From: Nocardia farcinica
GTDB lineage: Bacteria > Actinomycetota > Actinomycetes > Mycobacteriales > Mycobacteriaceae
Length of the DNA: 64,000 bases
Reading direction: 5' to 3'
Assembly: GCF_001182745.1 (NCBI RefSeq)
Contig: NZ_LN868939.1
Location: 1,178,001 to 1,242,000, forward strand
The notes under the pieces were generated by a model that was not told the DNA's origin, searched no databases, and saw only the letters and a program-made list of their open reading frames with translations. Both the position numbers and the translations under genes were made by a program. Position 1 is the stretch's first letter. Every line of letters starts with the position of its first letter. Positions 16,920 through 25,219 of this stretch are shown piece after piece.

Positions 16920-17813
16920 GTGCCGCTGACCGGACCGATCGTGCTGTCGGACAATCGCTACGGCAAGTCCGAGAACCGCATCGTGCGCATCCACCGGGAC
17001 GGGCCGCGGCACGAGATCCGCGACGTCACCGTCTCCACCCGGCTGCGCGGTGATTTCGCCGACGCCTACGTCACCGGCGACCAGTCGGCGGTGCTGCCCA
17101 CCGACAGCCAGAAGCAGACCGCCTACGCCTACGCCAAGACCCAGGGCCTGCACCACATCGAGGACTACGGGCTCGCCTTGGCCGGGCATTTCGTCCGCGA
17201 CATCGCCCCGGTCCACGCGGCCAGGGTGGAGATCGACGAATTCGCCTGGGAGCGCGCGCGGGTCGGGCCGGGCGAGCACGACCACACCTGGGTGCGGCGG
17301 GGCCCGGAGGTGCGCACGGCGGCGGTGACGGTCACGGGCACCGGGTCCTGGGTGGTCGGCGGCGTGCGGGATCTGGTGCTGCTCAAATCGACCGGATCGG
17401 AGTTCGCGGGCTTCCTGCGCGACGAATTCACCGTGCTCGCGCCGACCGACGACCGGATGCTGGCCACCGCCCTGACCGCGCGGTGGCTCTTCGCCGACAC
17501 CGCGGCCGTGGACTGGGCGGCCACGTATACGGGCGTGCGCGCCCGATTGATCGAAGTGTTCGCCACCCACCATTCCAAGGCGTTGCAACAGACGCTGTTC
17601 GAGATGGGCTCGGCGGTGCTGGCCGACTTCCCGGTGCTGGCCGAGATCCGGCTGGTCGCGCCCAACAGACACCACTTCGACTACGACCTGTCGCCGTTCG
17701 GGATCGCCAACCACGGCGAGGTGTACTACGCCGCCGACCGGCCCTACGGGCTCATCGAGGCCGCGCTGCGCCGCGCCGACGCGCCGGACGCCGGGCAGGC
17801 ATGGGAGCTGTGA
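16920..17813 (+). CDS. urate oxidase (uricase, cofactor-free)
   Basis: 297 residues from a GTG whose ribosome-binding site GGGAG overlaps the end of uraH. T-fold signatures: NRYGKSENRIVRI early, the TDSQKQTAYAYAKTQGL stretch with the catalytic Thr, and the late SPFGIANHGEVYYAADRPYG. It oxidises urate to 5-hydroxyisourate plus hydrogen peroxide. The length and the absence of flavin or signal motifs mark the classical uricase rather than HpxO or PuuD types. The next gene overlaps its 3' end. Confidence 0.95.
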   Translation: MPLTGPIVLSDNRYGKSENRIVRIHRDGPRHEIRDVTVSTRLRGDFADAYVTGDQSAVLPTDSQKQTAYAYAKTQGLHHIEDYGLALAGHFVRDIAPVHAARVEIDEFAWERARVGPGEHDHTWVRRGPEVRTAAVTVTGTGSWVVGGVRDLVLLKSTGSEFAGFLRDEFTVLAPTDDRMLATALTARWLFADTAAVDWAATYTGVRARLIEVFATHHSKALQQTLFEMGSAVLADFPVLAEIRLVAPNRHHFDYDLSPFGIANHGEVYYAADRPYGLIEAALRRADAPDAGQAWEL

Positions 17814-19168
17814 ACGCGCCGACGCTGGTGCTGGACCGCTGCGCGGTCGTCACCGTCGACGCCGCGGGGACGGAGTACCGCGAGGGCCACGTCGTGGTGC
17901 ACGGCAACCGGATCGGCGCGGTCGCGGCGGGCCCGGCGCCCGCCCTGGACGTCCCCCGTATCGACGGGCGGGGCTGCCTGCTCACCCCGGGCCTGGTCAA
18001 CACCCATCATCACCTGTACCAGTGGATCACCCGCGGGATCGCCGCCGATGCCACCCTGTTCGAGTGGCTGCGCACGCTCTACCCGATCTGGGCGGGCATC
18101 GACGAGGACGCCGTGCGGGTCGCGGCCACCGGCGCGCTCGCGGCGCTGGCCCGCACCGGCTGCACCACCACCGCCGACCACCACTATCTGTTCCCCCGCA
18201 CCGGCGGTGACCTGCTCGGCGCCGAGATCGCCGCGGCCGCCGCGGTCGGCGTGCGATTCCACGCGTGCCGCGGATCGATGGATCTCGGCGCGAGCGACGG
18301 GGGTCTGCCGCCCGACTCGGTGGTCGAACGGCTCGACCACATTCTCACCGCCGGCGCCGAGGCGATCGATCGCTGGCACGATCCCGGCTTCGACGCCATG
18401 GTGCGGATCGCGCTCGCGCCCTGTTCCCCGTTCTCGGTGACGCCGGACCTGCTGCGCGAGTCGGCGGCGCTGGCCAGATCCGCCGGGGTCCGCCTGCACA
18501 CCCACGTGGCCGAGACCCGCGACGAACTCGACTACTGCCGCACGCGCTTCGGCTGCACGCCCGTGCAGTACCTGGAACAACTGGGCTGGACCGGGCCCGA
18601 CGTCTGGTTCGCGCACGCGGTGCACCTCGACGACACGGCGGTCGCCACGCTGGCTCGCACGCGAACCGGCGTGGCGCACTGCCCGACCTCCAACGGACGG
18701 CTGGGTGCGGGCATCGCGCGGGTGCCCGAGCTGGTGGCGGCCGGGGTCGCGGTGGGGCTCGGGGTGGACGGCGCCGCCAGCAACGAGGCCGCCGTGATGC
18801 TCGAGGAGCCACGTCACGCCCTGCTGTTCGCCCGCGCCGCGCACGGGCCACGCGCGATGAGCGTGCGCCGGGCGCTGGAGCTGGCGACGATGGGCGGCGC
18901 GCGGGTGCTCGGGCGGGCGGCGGAGATCGGGTCGATCGAGCCGGGCAAGCTGGCGGATCTGGCGCTGTGGCGGCTCGACACCGCCGCGCACGCCGGAATC
19001 GAGGACCCGGTCACGGCACTGATCCTGGGCGCGCCGCCGCCGCTGGCGGCGTTGGTCGTCGACGGCCGGGTGATCGTGCGGGACGGGCGGGTGCGCACGG
19101 TCGACGAGGCCGCGGTGGGGCGCGAGGTCGCGGCGGCGCAGGCGGCGCTGCTGCGCGCGGCCCGGTAG
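17801..19168 (+). CDS. amidohydrolase, 8-oxoguanine deaminase type
   Basis: 455 residues. Metal ligands of the ATZ/TRZ-like amidohydrolase fold are visible: NTHHHLYQ near residue 65, HTHVAE near 230, HAVHL near 268 and the Asp of GLGVDGAASNE near 320. The LFEWLRTLYPIWAGIDEDAV stretch marks the 8-oxoguanine deaminase group. It would turn 8-oxoguanine into urate, feeding the adjacent uricase directly. The ATG at 17801 overlaps uricase by 13 bp; a GTG at 17810 with a 4-bp GTGA overlap is an equally good start. Guanine or aminohydroxy-triazine deamination are alternatives, less likely here. Confidence 0.88.
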   Translation: MGAVNAPTLVLDRCAVVTVDAAGTEYREGHVVVHGNRIGAVAAGPAPALDVPRIDGRGCLLTPGLVNTHHHLYQWITRGIAADATLFEWLRTLYPIWAGIDEDAVRVAATGALAALARTGCTTTADHHYLFPRTGGDLLGAEIAAAAAVGVRFHACRGSMDLGASDGGLPPDSVVERLDHILTAGAEAIDRWHDPGFDAMVRIALAPCSPFSVTPDLLRESAALARSAGVRLHTHVAETRDELDYCRTRFGCTPVQYLEQLGWTGPDVWFAHAVHLDDTAVATLARTRTGVAHCPTSNGRLGAGIARVPELVAAGVAVGLGVDGAASNEAAVMLEEPRHALLFARAAHGPRAMSVRRALELATMGGARVLGRAAEIGSIEPGKLADLALWRLDTAAHAGIEDPVTALILGAPPPLAALVVDGRVIVRDGRVRTVDEAAVGREVAAAQAALLRAAR

Positions 19169-19284
19169 CCGTCGGATTGCTCCGCGCGGGTGTTCGCGCT
19201 GCTCGGCCGCGATCACCTGCGGATTTCGGTTCGGTCGTGTCGGGCGTGGACCGGTCGCCCGCGGGGCATACTGCGGAAGCGGCT

Positions 19285-19354
19285 GGTAGGGGTTACGCCC
19301 GCGAAACGCGGACGTGGCCGCGGCGCAACGCCGCGGCAATCGCACACCCCTACC
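19285..19354 (+). ncRNA. predicted three-way-junction RNA element upstream of the xanthine dehydrogenase genes
   Basis: Closing helix GGTAGGGGT (19285-19293) pairs perfectly with ACCCCTACC (19346-19354). Inside it sit two hairpins: CCGCG-AAA-CGCGG (19299-19311) and a 9-bp GCCGCGGCG-CAA-CGCCGCGGC (19317-19337). A -10-like CATACT at 19267-19272 would start transcription about six bases before the closing helix. The element ends 45 bp before the GTG of the FAD subunit. It could be a riboswitch-like leader or a structured attenuator. The pairing is seen directly; the regulatory role is inference, and GC-rich DNA forms hairpins easily. Confidence 0.4.
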
Positions 19355-19399
19355 GTGAGCCCTCCGAGGACGGGTCGGGCGACGGGAGCGAGGTGAGCG

Positions 19400-20248
19400 G
19401 TGGACCTGGACACGATCCGCGAGGTGGTCGTGGCACGCGACCGCCGCGACCTGGCCGAGGTGGGTGGCGGCACGGCGGTGCTGGCCGGCGGCACGTTCCT
19501 GTTCTCCGAGCCGCAGGAGCACCTGCACCGGCTCGTCGACATCACCGCGCTGGACTGGCCACCGCTCACCCTGCACGAGGCCGGCCTGGAGATCGCCGCG
19601 ACCTGCACCCTGGCCGAGTTCGCCGGTGCGCGGCCGGGCCGCGAACTGGGGCGGTCGCCGCGATTCCCCGGTCTGCCCGCGACGACGTGCTTCGCGGCGG
19701 CCTGCCGGGCGCTGGTGGCCTCGCACAAGATATGGCGGACGGCGACCGTCGGCGGGAACGTGTGCCTTGCCCTGCCCGCTGGTGCGGTGCTGGCCGTGCT
19801 GGTGGCGTTGGACGCGGTCGCGGTGGTGTGGCCGCGCGCGGGTGGGGAGCGGCGGATTCCGTTGCGCGAGTTCGTGACCGGGCCGGGCCGGACCGTGCTC
19901 GCCGAGGGGGAGGTGTTGCGGGCGCTCGTCGTACCGCGGCGGACCCTGTCGGCACGCACCGTGCTGCGCAGGATCGCGCTCGCCCCGCTCGGTCGCTCCG
20001 GCGCACTGGTGATCGGCCGGCTCGACGCCGCGGGCGTCGTCCTGACCATCAGCGCGGCCACCGTGCGGCCCGTCGTCCTCGGCTTCGACGGCGTGCCCGC
20101 GCCCGACGCCGTCGCCGCGGCCGTCGCGGGTCTGGATCCGCGGTTGTGGTTCGACGATCCGCACGGCGCCCCGGACTGGCGCGCGCATGTCACCGGGCTG
20201 CTCGCCCGCCAGGTGGTCGCGGAGCTGAACGGCGGTGCGGCGCCGTGA
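19400..20248 (+). CDS. xanthine dehydrogenase FAD-binding subunit
   Basis: 282 residues from a GTG. The N-terminus AVLAGGTFLFSE corresponds to the FAD loop (usually AGGTDL) and IWRTATVGGNVCLALPAG to the second FAD motif (usually R-x-x-A-T-x-G-G-N). The CO-dehydrogenase-flavoprotein C-terminal domain follows. It passes electrons from the Fe-S centres to NAD. It is separated by 231 bp from the preceding deaminase gene and overlaps the next gene by four bases (GTGA), so it probably begins a second transcription unit of the purine block. Confidence 0.9.
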   Translation: MDLDTIREVVVARDRRDLAEVGGGTAVLAGGTFLFSEPQEHLHRLVDITALDWPPLTLHEAGLEIAATCTLAEFAGARPGRELGRSPRFPGLPATTCFAAACRALVASHKIWRTATVGGNVCLALPAGAVLAVLVALDAVAVVWPRAGGERRIPLREFVTGPGRTVLAEGEVLRALVVPRRTLSARTVLRRIALAPLGRSGALVIGRLDAAGVVLTISAATVRPVVLGFDGVPAPDAVAAAVAGLDPRLWFDDPHGAPDWRAHVTGLLARQVVAELNGGAAP

Positions 20249-22965
20249 GATTCGAGGTCGACGGCCGCTCCGTCGAAGCCCGGCCCCGGCCCGGCCAGTG
20301 CCTGCGCACCCTGCTGCGCGAACACGGGGCCCGCGCCGTCAAGAAGGGCTGCGACGCCGGCGACTGCGGCGCCTGCTCGGTCCTGCTCGACGGCCTCGCG
20401 GTGCACTCCTGCCTCGTCCCGGCCCATCGCGCCGCCGACGCGCGCGTCGTCACCGCCGCCGGCCTCGGCACTCCCGCCGATCCGCACCCGATCCAGCGCC
20501 GCTTCCTCGCCGAATCCGCCTTCCAGTGCGGCTTCTGCACACCCGGCATGGTCGTCACCGCCGCCGGGCTGACCGGGGCGGCCACCCCGCCCGAGGCCGA
20601 TCTCCCCGAACTGTTCAAGGGCAACCTCTGCCGCTGCACCGGCTACCGGCCGATCCTCGCGGCGGTCTCCCCGGCGCCCGCGGGTGCCGCCGAGCGTCCC
20701 GCTCCGGTCGGCGCACCGGCCGGGCCGCGGGTCGTCGCCGGACTGGAACCGTTCACCCTGGATTTCGAGCCGGGGGACGACGAGCGCACCCCACCGGCCG
20801 CGCCGCTGCACCTCGCCGTGCTGCCCAGCCCGCAGCCGCACGCGCGGATCGTCGCCATCGACACCGCCGCCGCCGAGGCGCTACCGGGCGTGCACGCCGT
20901 GCTCACCTACGCCGACGCCCCCGCGCGCGCCTTCTCCACGGCCCGCCACGAACTGCGCACCGACGACCCCGACGACACCTACGTCCTCGACCGCACGGTG
21001 CGATTCGCCGGGCAGCGGGTGGCCGCCGTCGTCGCCGACACCCTCGACATCGCGCGCGCCGGCTGCCGGCTGCTGCGGGTGACCTACGCGGAGTTGCCCG
21101 CGGTGTTCGATCCCGCACTGGCACTGGCGGAGGGTGCGCCCGCGCTGCACGGTGACAAACCAGCCGAGGCGCGCATCGCCGATCCCGCCCGGAACCTGGT
21201 CGCCGAGATCCACGGCGAGGTCGGTTCGGTCGCGGCCGGGCTGGCCGACGCCGCCCACGTGGTGCGGGGTGTGTGGCACAGTCCACGGGTGCAGCACGTG
21301 CACCTGGAAACCCACGGTGGCGTCGGCTGGCTCGACCGGGCCGGGCGACTGGTGATCCGCTGTTCGACCCAGGTGCCGTTCCTGGTGCGCGACGAACTCT
21401 GCGAGGTGTTCGGGCTCGCCCGCGACCGGGTGCGGGTGTTCGCGGCCCGCGTGGGCGGGGGTTTCGGCGCCAAGCAGGAGATGCTGGTCGAGGACTTGAT
21501 CGCGCTGGCCGTGCTGCGCACCGGGCGGCCGGTGCAGTACGAGTACACCCGCACCGACGAGTTCACCGCCGCGACCAGCCGCCATCCGGCGCGGGTCGAG
21601 GTCACCGCGGCCGCCGACGCGGCGGGCATCCTCACCGCCTTGGCCGTGGATGTGCTGCTGGACGCGGGCGCCTACGGCAATCACAGTCCGGGTGTGCTCT
21701 TCCACGGCGTCGGGGAGTCGGTGCAGCTCTATCGGTGCCCGAACAAGCGGGTGGACGGCCGCGCCGCCTACACCAACAACGTCCCCTCCGGCGCCTTCCG
21801 CGGTTACGGCCTCGGCCAGCTGGTCTTCGGCATCGAATCCGCGCTCGACGAGCTGGCCCGTGCGCTGGGCATCGACCCGTTCGAGTTCCGCGCCCGCAAC
21901 GCCGTGCGGCCCGGCGATCCGTTCGTCGGCGCCGAGGCCGAGCCCGGCGATCTGCGCTTCGGCAGCTACGGCCTGGACCAGTGCCTGGACCTGGCGCGCG
22001 CGGCGCTGCGGCGCGGCAACGGGGTGGCCGCACCGGGCCCGCGGTGGCGGGTCGGGGAGGGCATGGCCGCGGCGATGATCGCGACCATCCCGCCGCGCGG
22101 CCACCACGCCGAGACGGTGGCCGTCCTGCGCGCCGACGGCCGCTACGAAATACGGGTCGGCACCGCCGAATTCGGCAACGGCACGACCACCGCGCACCTG
22201 ACCCTGGCCGCCGCCGCGCTCGGCGTGGCCGCCGACCGCATCGACATCCGCCAGTCCGACACCGACCTCGTCGGCCACGACACCGGCGCGTTCGGCTCCA
22301 CCGGCATCGTCGTCGCGGGCAAGGCCACCCACCTCGCCGCCACCGCGTTGCGCGAACGGATCCGCACCCGCGCCGCCGAACTGACCGGCCTGCCCGCCGA
22401 CGCCTGCGTGCCCGGGCCGGACGGCGTGCGCTGCGGCGACCGGCTGGTCACGGCCGCCGAGCTGTGCGCGGCGGGGGAGTTGCGCGCCCGCGGCACCCAC
22501 GCGGGCAGTCCGCGCTCGGTCAGCTTCAACGTGCAGGCCTTCCGCGTCGCCGTGCATCCCGACACCGGCCGGGTCCGGATCCTGCACTCGGTGCAGACCG
22601 CCGACGCCGGCACCGTGTTGCACCCGGCGCAGTGCCGCGGCCAGGTGGAAGGCGGTGCGGCGCAGGCGATCGGCACCGCGCTGTACGAGGACATGCGCGT
22701 CGAGCGCGGCGTGGTCACCACCCGCACGCTGCGCCACTATCACATTCCGCAGGCCGCCGACCTGCCCGTCACCGAGGTCGCCTTCGCCGACACCGCCGAC
22801 GAACTCGGCCCGCTCGGCGCCAAATCGATGAGCGAATCCCCGTACAACCCGGTCGCGCCCGCACTGGCCAACGCGATCCGCGACGCCGTGGGCGTGCGGA
22901 TGTACCGGCTGCCGATGACGGCGGACCGAATCTGGCGTGCCCTGCAGGAAGGAGAGTCGCGATGA
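20245..22965 (+). CDS. xanthine dehydrogenase, fused 2Fe-2S and molybdopterin-binding subunit
   Basis: 906 residues joining two subunits that are often separate. Residues 1-150 hold both 2Fe-2S clusters: Cys36, 41, 44 and 56 (GCDAGDCGACS), then Cys95, 98, 129 and 131 (CGFCTPG, CRCTG). Residues 165-900 are the Mo domain, with GGGFGAKQEM, AFRGYGLGQLVFGIESA carrying the substrate-binding Arg, and GAKSMSESPYNP, which should carry the catalytic Glu in place of the usual GEPP context. It hydroxylates hypoxanthine/xanthine to urate with the FAD subunit. It is coupled to its neighbours by 4-bp overlaps at both ends. Confidence 0.9.
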   Translation: MRFEVDGRSVEARPRPGQCLRTLLREHGARAVKKGCDAGDCGACSVLLDGLAVHSCLVPAHRAADARVVTAAGLGTPADPHPIQRRFLAESAFQCGFCTPGMVVTAAGLTGAATPPEADLPELFKGNLCRCTGYRPILAAVSPAPAGAAERPAPVGAPAGPRVVAGLEPFTLDFEPGDDERTPPAAPLHLAVLPSPQPHARIVAIDTAAAEALPGVHAVLTYADAPARAFSTARHELRTDDPDDTYVLDRTVRFAGQRVAAVVADTLDIARAGCRLLRVTYAELPAVFDPALALAEGAPALHGDKPAEARIADPARNLVAEIHGEVGSVAAGLADAAHVVRGVWHSPRVQHVHLETHGGVGWLDRAGRLVIRCSTQVPFLVRDELCEVFGLARDRVRVFAARVGGGFGAKQEMLVEDLIALAVLRTGRPVQYEYTRTDEFTAATSRHPARVEVTAAADAAGILTALAVDVLLDAGAYGNHSPGVLFHGVGESVQLYRCPNKRVDGRAAYTNNVPSGAFRGYGLGQLVFGIESALDELARALGIDPFEFRARNAVRPGDPFVGAEAEPGDLRFGSYGLDQCLDLARAALRRGNGVAAPGPRWRVGEGMAAAMIATIPPRGHHAETVAVLRADGRYEIRVGTAEFGNGTTTAHLTLAAAALGVAADRIDIRQSDTDLVGHDTGAFGSTGIVVAGKATHLAATALRERIRTRAAELTGLPADACVPGPDGVRCGDRLVTAAELCAAGELRARGTHAGSPRSVSFNVQAFRVAVHPDTGRVRILHSVQTADAGTVLHPAQCRGQVEGGAAQAIGTALYEDMRVERGVVTTRTLRHYHIPQAADLPVTEVAFADTADELGPLGAKSMSESPYNPVAPALANAIRDAVGVRMYRLPMTADRIWRALQEGESR

Positions 22966-24233
22966 CCGCGACGCGGTTGCCGGAGAACGTGCGAGCCAGG
23001 ATCGAGGCGATGCTCGACGCCGTCGACACCGAGCTGCGCACCCGATATCCCGGTTCCGACGGGCGGGCCCAGCCGATCCACACGGTCTACGTCCCGGCCG
23101 ACCGGGCGGCGGCCGACACCCCCGCTCGGTGGGGCGCCGCCGCCGTCGACCTGCTCGACCGGCACCGCGACACTCTCGCCGAGCTCGACCCGATCGACGT
23201 GCTGCCCGCCGTGCGCGACCGCCTCAGCACCGCACCGGTGCAGGATCTGCGCATCGACTTCGAGGACGGCTACGGCCCGCGGCCCGACGACGAGGAGGAC
23301 GCGGCCGCGCTCGCCGCGGGCGCGGTGCTCGCCGCCTGGGCCGCCGACCCCGCCGGACCGGCCCGCTGCGGTATCCGGACGAAAGGGCTGGCCGGGCTGG
23401 AACGCCGGCGTGCGGTGCGCACCCTCGAACTCGTGCTCGACGGGGCGGGTGGCGTCCCCGCCGGGTTCGTCGTCACGGTGCCGAAGGTGCGCGCGCCCGA
23501 ACAGGTTTCGGCGCTGGTGGCGCTGTGCGAGGGGCTGGAGCGCGGCGCGGGCCTGCCGGAGGGGGCGTTGCGGTTCGAACTGCAGATCGAGAGCCCGCAG
23601 GCCATCATCGGCGCCGACGGCGGCACGCCCGTCGCCCGCATGCTCACCGTCGCCGAACGTCGCTGCGACGCGCTGCATTTCGGCACCTACGACTACACCG
23701 CCGACTGCGGCGTCGCCGCGCACTGCCAGGCGCTGGACCACCCCGCGGCCGACCACGCCAAGGCCGTCATGCAGGCCGCGGCCGCGCAGACGGGCGTGTG
23801 GGTGTGCGACGGCTCCACGCTGATCGTGCCGGACGGGGATCCGCCCGCCGCGCTGCGGGAACATCACCGACTGGTCACCCGGGCGCTGCGGCGCGGGTAC
23901 TACCAGGGCTGGGACATGCATCCCGGCCACCTGGTGACCCGCTGGTCCGCCACCTACGCCTTCTTCCGCACCGCCGTCGAGGCGGCCGTCCCGCGGTTGC
24001 GCTCCTACCTGGTCGGGCGCGCCGGTGCCGGGCACGGCGGCGGTGCCGGGCACGGCGTTGTCGACGAACCGGCCACGGCGCAGGCGCTCGCCTCGACCGT
24101 GCTGCGCGCCACCCGGTGCGGCGCCGTCACCGAGGACGAAGTGCGTGCCGACGCACCGGAACTGGACGCGGCGGTGGTGCGCGCGCTGGCCTTGCGCAGA
24201 CCGCTGCCCCAGCTGGAACAGGAGACGCCGTGA
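22962..24233 (+). CDS. citrate lyase beta / HpcH-type aldolase-like protein of the purine operon
   Basis: 423 residues. TIM-barrel motifs of the PEP-dependent aldolase/lyase superfamily: LRIDFEDGYG (about 99-108) and ELQIESPQAI with the metal-binding acid, then HFGTYDYTADCGV. The C-terminus carries a short Gly/His repeat (GAGHGGGAGHG) and an extra 70-residue helical part. Members of this group condense or cleave glyoxylate-type compounds, so a role in using glyoxylate or ureidoglycolate from allantoicase is plausible but unproven. Its place between xanthine dehydrogenase and allantoicase, with ATGA and GTGA overlaps, argues for a real part in the pathway. Confidence 0.8.
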   Translation: MTATRLPENVRARIEAMLDAVDTELRTRYPGSDGRAQPIHTVYVPADRAAADTPARWGAAAVDLLDRHRDTLAELDPIDVLPAVRDRLSTAPVQDLRIDFEDGYGPRPDDEEDAAALAAGAVLAAWAADPAGPARCGIRTKGLAGLERRRAVRTLELVLDGAGGVPAGFVVTVPKVRAPEQVSALVALCEGLERGAGLPEGALRFELQIESPQAIIGADGGTPVARMLTVAERRCDALHFGTYDYTADCGVAAHCQALDHPAADHAKAVMQAAAAQTGVWVCDGSTLIVPDGDPPAALREHHRLVTRALRRGYYQGWDMHPGHLVTRWSATYAFFRTAVEAAVPRLRSYLVGRAGAGHGGGAGHGVVDEPATAQALASTVLRATRCGAVTEDEVRADAPELDAAVVRALALRRPLPQLEQETP

Positions 24234-25219
24234 ACGAGACGGCCGCCGACCGCGTCGCACCGCGCGGCTTCACCGAACTGCCGGATCTGGCGGTGCGCTC
24301 GCTCGGCGGTGCGGTGATCTGGGCCGACGACGAGTTCTTCGCCGAGAAGGAGAACCTGATCGTGCCCGAGGCACCGGAGTTCCGGCCCGCGACCTACGGG
24401 CACAGAGGCCAGGTGTACGACGGCTGGGAGACCCGCAGGCACCGTGGCCTGCCCGGCGACGACGCCGCCGTCGTCCGGCTCGGCGTGCCCGGAGTGATCC
24501 ACGGCGTCGTCGTCGACACCTCCTGGTTCACCGGCAACTATCCGCCCGCGATCTCGCTGTCCGCCCTCGCGATCGACGGCTACCCGCCCGCCGCGGACAT
24601 CGCCGCCCGCACCGACTGGGTACCCCTGCTCGACCGGGTGCCGGTTCGCGGCGACGCCCGCAACCCCTTCCCGATCCCCAGCCGCGACCGCTGGACCCAT
24701 GTGCGCCTCACCATGCACCCCGACGGCGGCATCGCCCGGCTGCGCGTCCACGGCGAGGGCAGGCCCGACCCGGCGCTGCTCGGCCTCGGCCCGGTGGACC
24801 TGGCCGCCCTGGAGAACGGCGCCCTGGTGCTCGACTGCTCCGACCGCTTCTACGGGTCCCCGCACCAGCTGCTCCATCCCGGCAACGCCCGCCGGATGGG
24901 CGACGGCTGGGAGACCGCGCGCCGCCGCGACGACGGCAACGACTGGGTGCGCATCCGGCTCGCCGGTCCCGGCCTGATCCGGCTGGCCGAACTCGACACC
25001 TCCTACTTCCTCGGCAACAGTCCCGCCGCCGCGCGGCTGACCGGGCGCACCACCGACGGCACCGAGGTGGAGCTGCTGCCGCGCACGCCGCTGCAACCCG
25101 ACACCAGGCACCGCTTCCCGATCGCTGCGGTCGCCGCCTCCGTCGAGGAGGTCCGGCTCGACATCTATCCCGACGGCGGCCTGGCCCGGGTCCGGCTGTT
25201 CGGGGAGCTGGGCGGATGA
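24230..25219 (+). CDS. alc: allantoicase
   Basis: 329 residues, two allantoicase repeats. Each repeat has the galactose-binding-like pattern: WADDEFFAEKENL and YDGWETRR, then DTSWFTGNYPPAISL in the first; YGSPHQLLHPGNARRMGDGWETARR and DTSYFLGNSPAAARL in the second. It hydrolyses allantoate to ureidoglycolate and urea. The urea could be re-used through urease, which is not in this window. GTG start overlapping the aldolase stop, ATGA overlap with the allantoinase gene. Confidence 0.95.
   Translation: MNETAADRVAPRGFTELPDLAVRSLGGAVIWADDEFFAEKENLIVPEAPEFRPATYGHRGQVYDGWETRRHRGLPGDDAAVVRLGVPGVIHGVVVDTSWFTGNYPPAISLSALAIDGYPPAADIAARTDWVPLLDRVPVRGDARNPFPIPSRDRWTHVRLTMHPDGGIARLRVHGEGRPDPALLGLGPVDLAALENGALVLDCSDRFYGSPHQLLHPGNARRMGDGWETARRRDDGNDWVRIRLAGPGLIRLAELDTSYFLGNSPAAARLTGRTTDGTEVELLPRTPLQPDTRHRFPIAAVAASVEEVRLDIYPDGGLARVRLFGELGG

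Noticed and set aside
17744..20188. 814-codon minus-strand ORF opposite the deaminase and FAD-subunit genes
   Set aside because: Low-complexity Arg/His/Gly mirror frame. It also spans the predicted RNA element, but both strands cannot code here, and the plus strand has clear enzymes.
24010..24060. Short GCCGGGCACGGCGGCGGT-type repeat in the aldolase gene
   Set aside because: It is in frame and codes a Gly/His linker; only two units, not a mobile or regulatory repeat.
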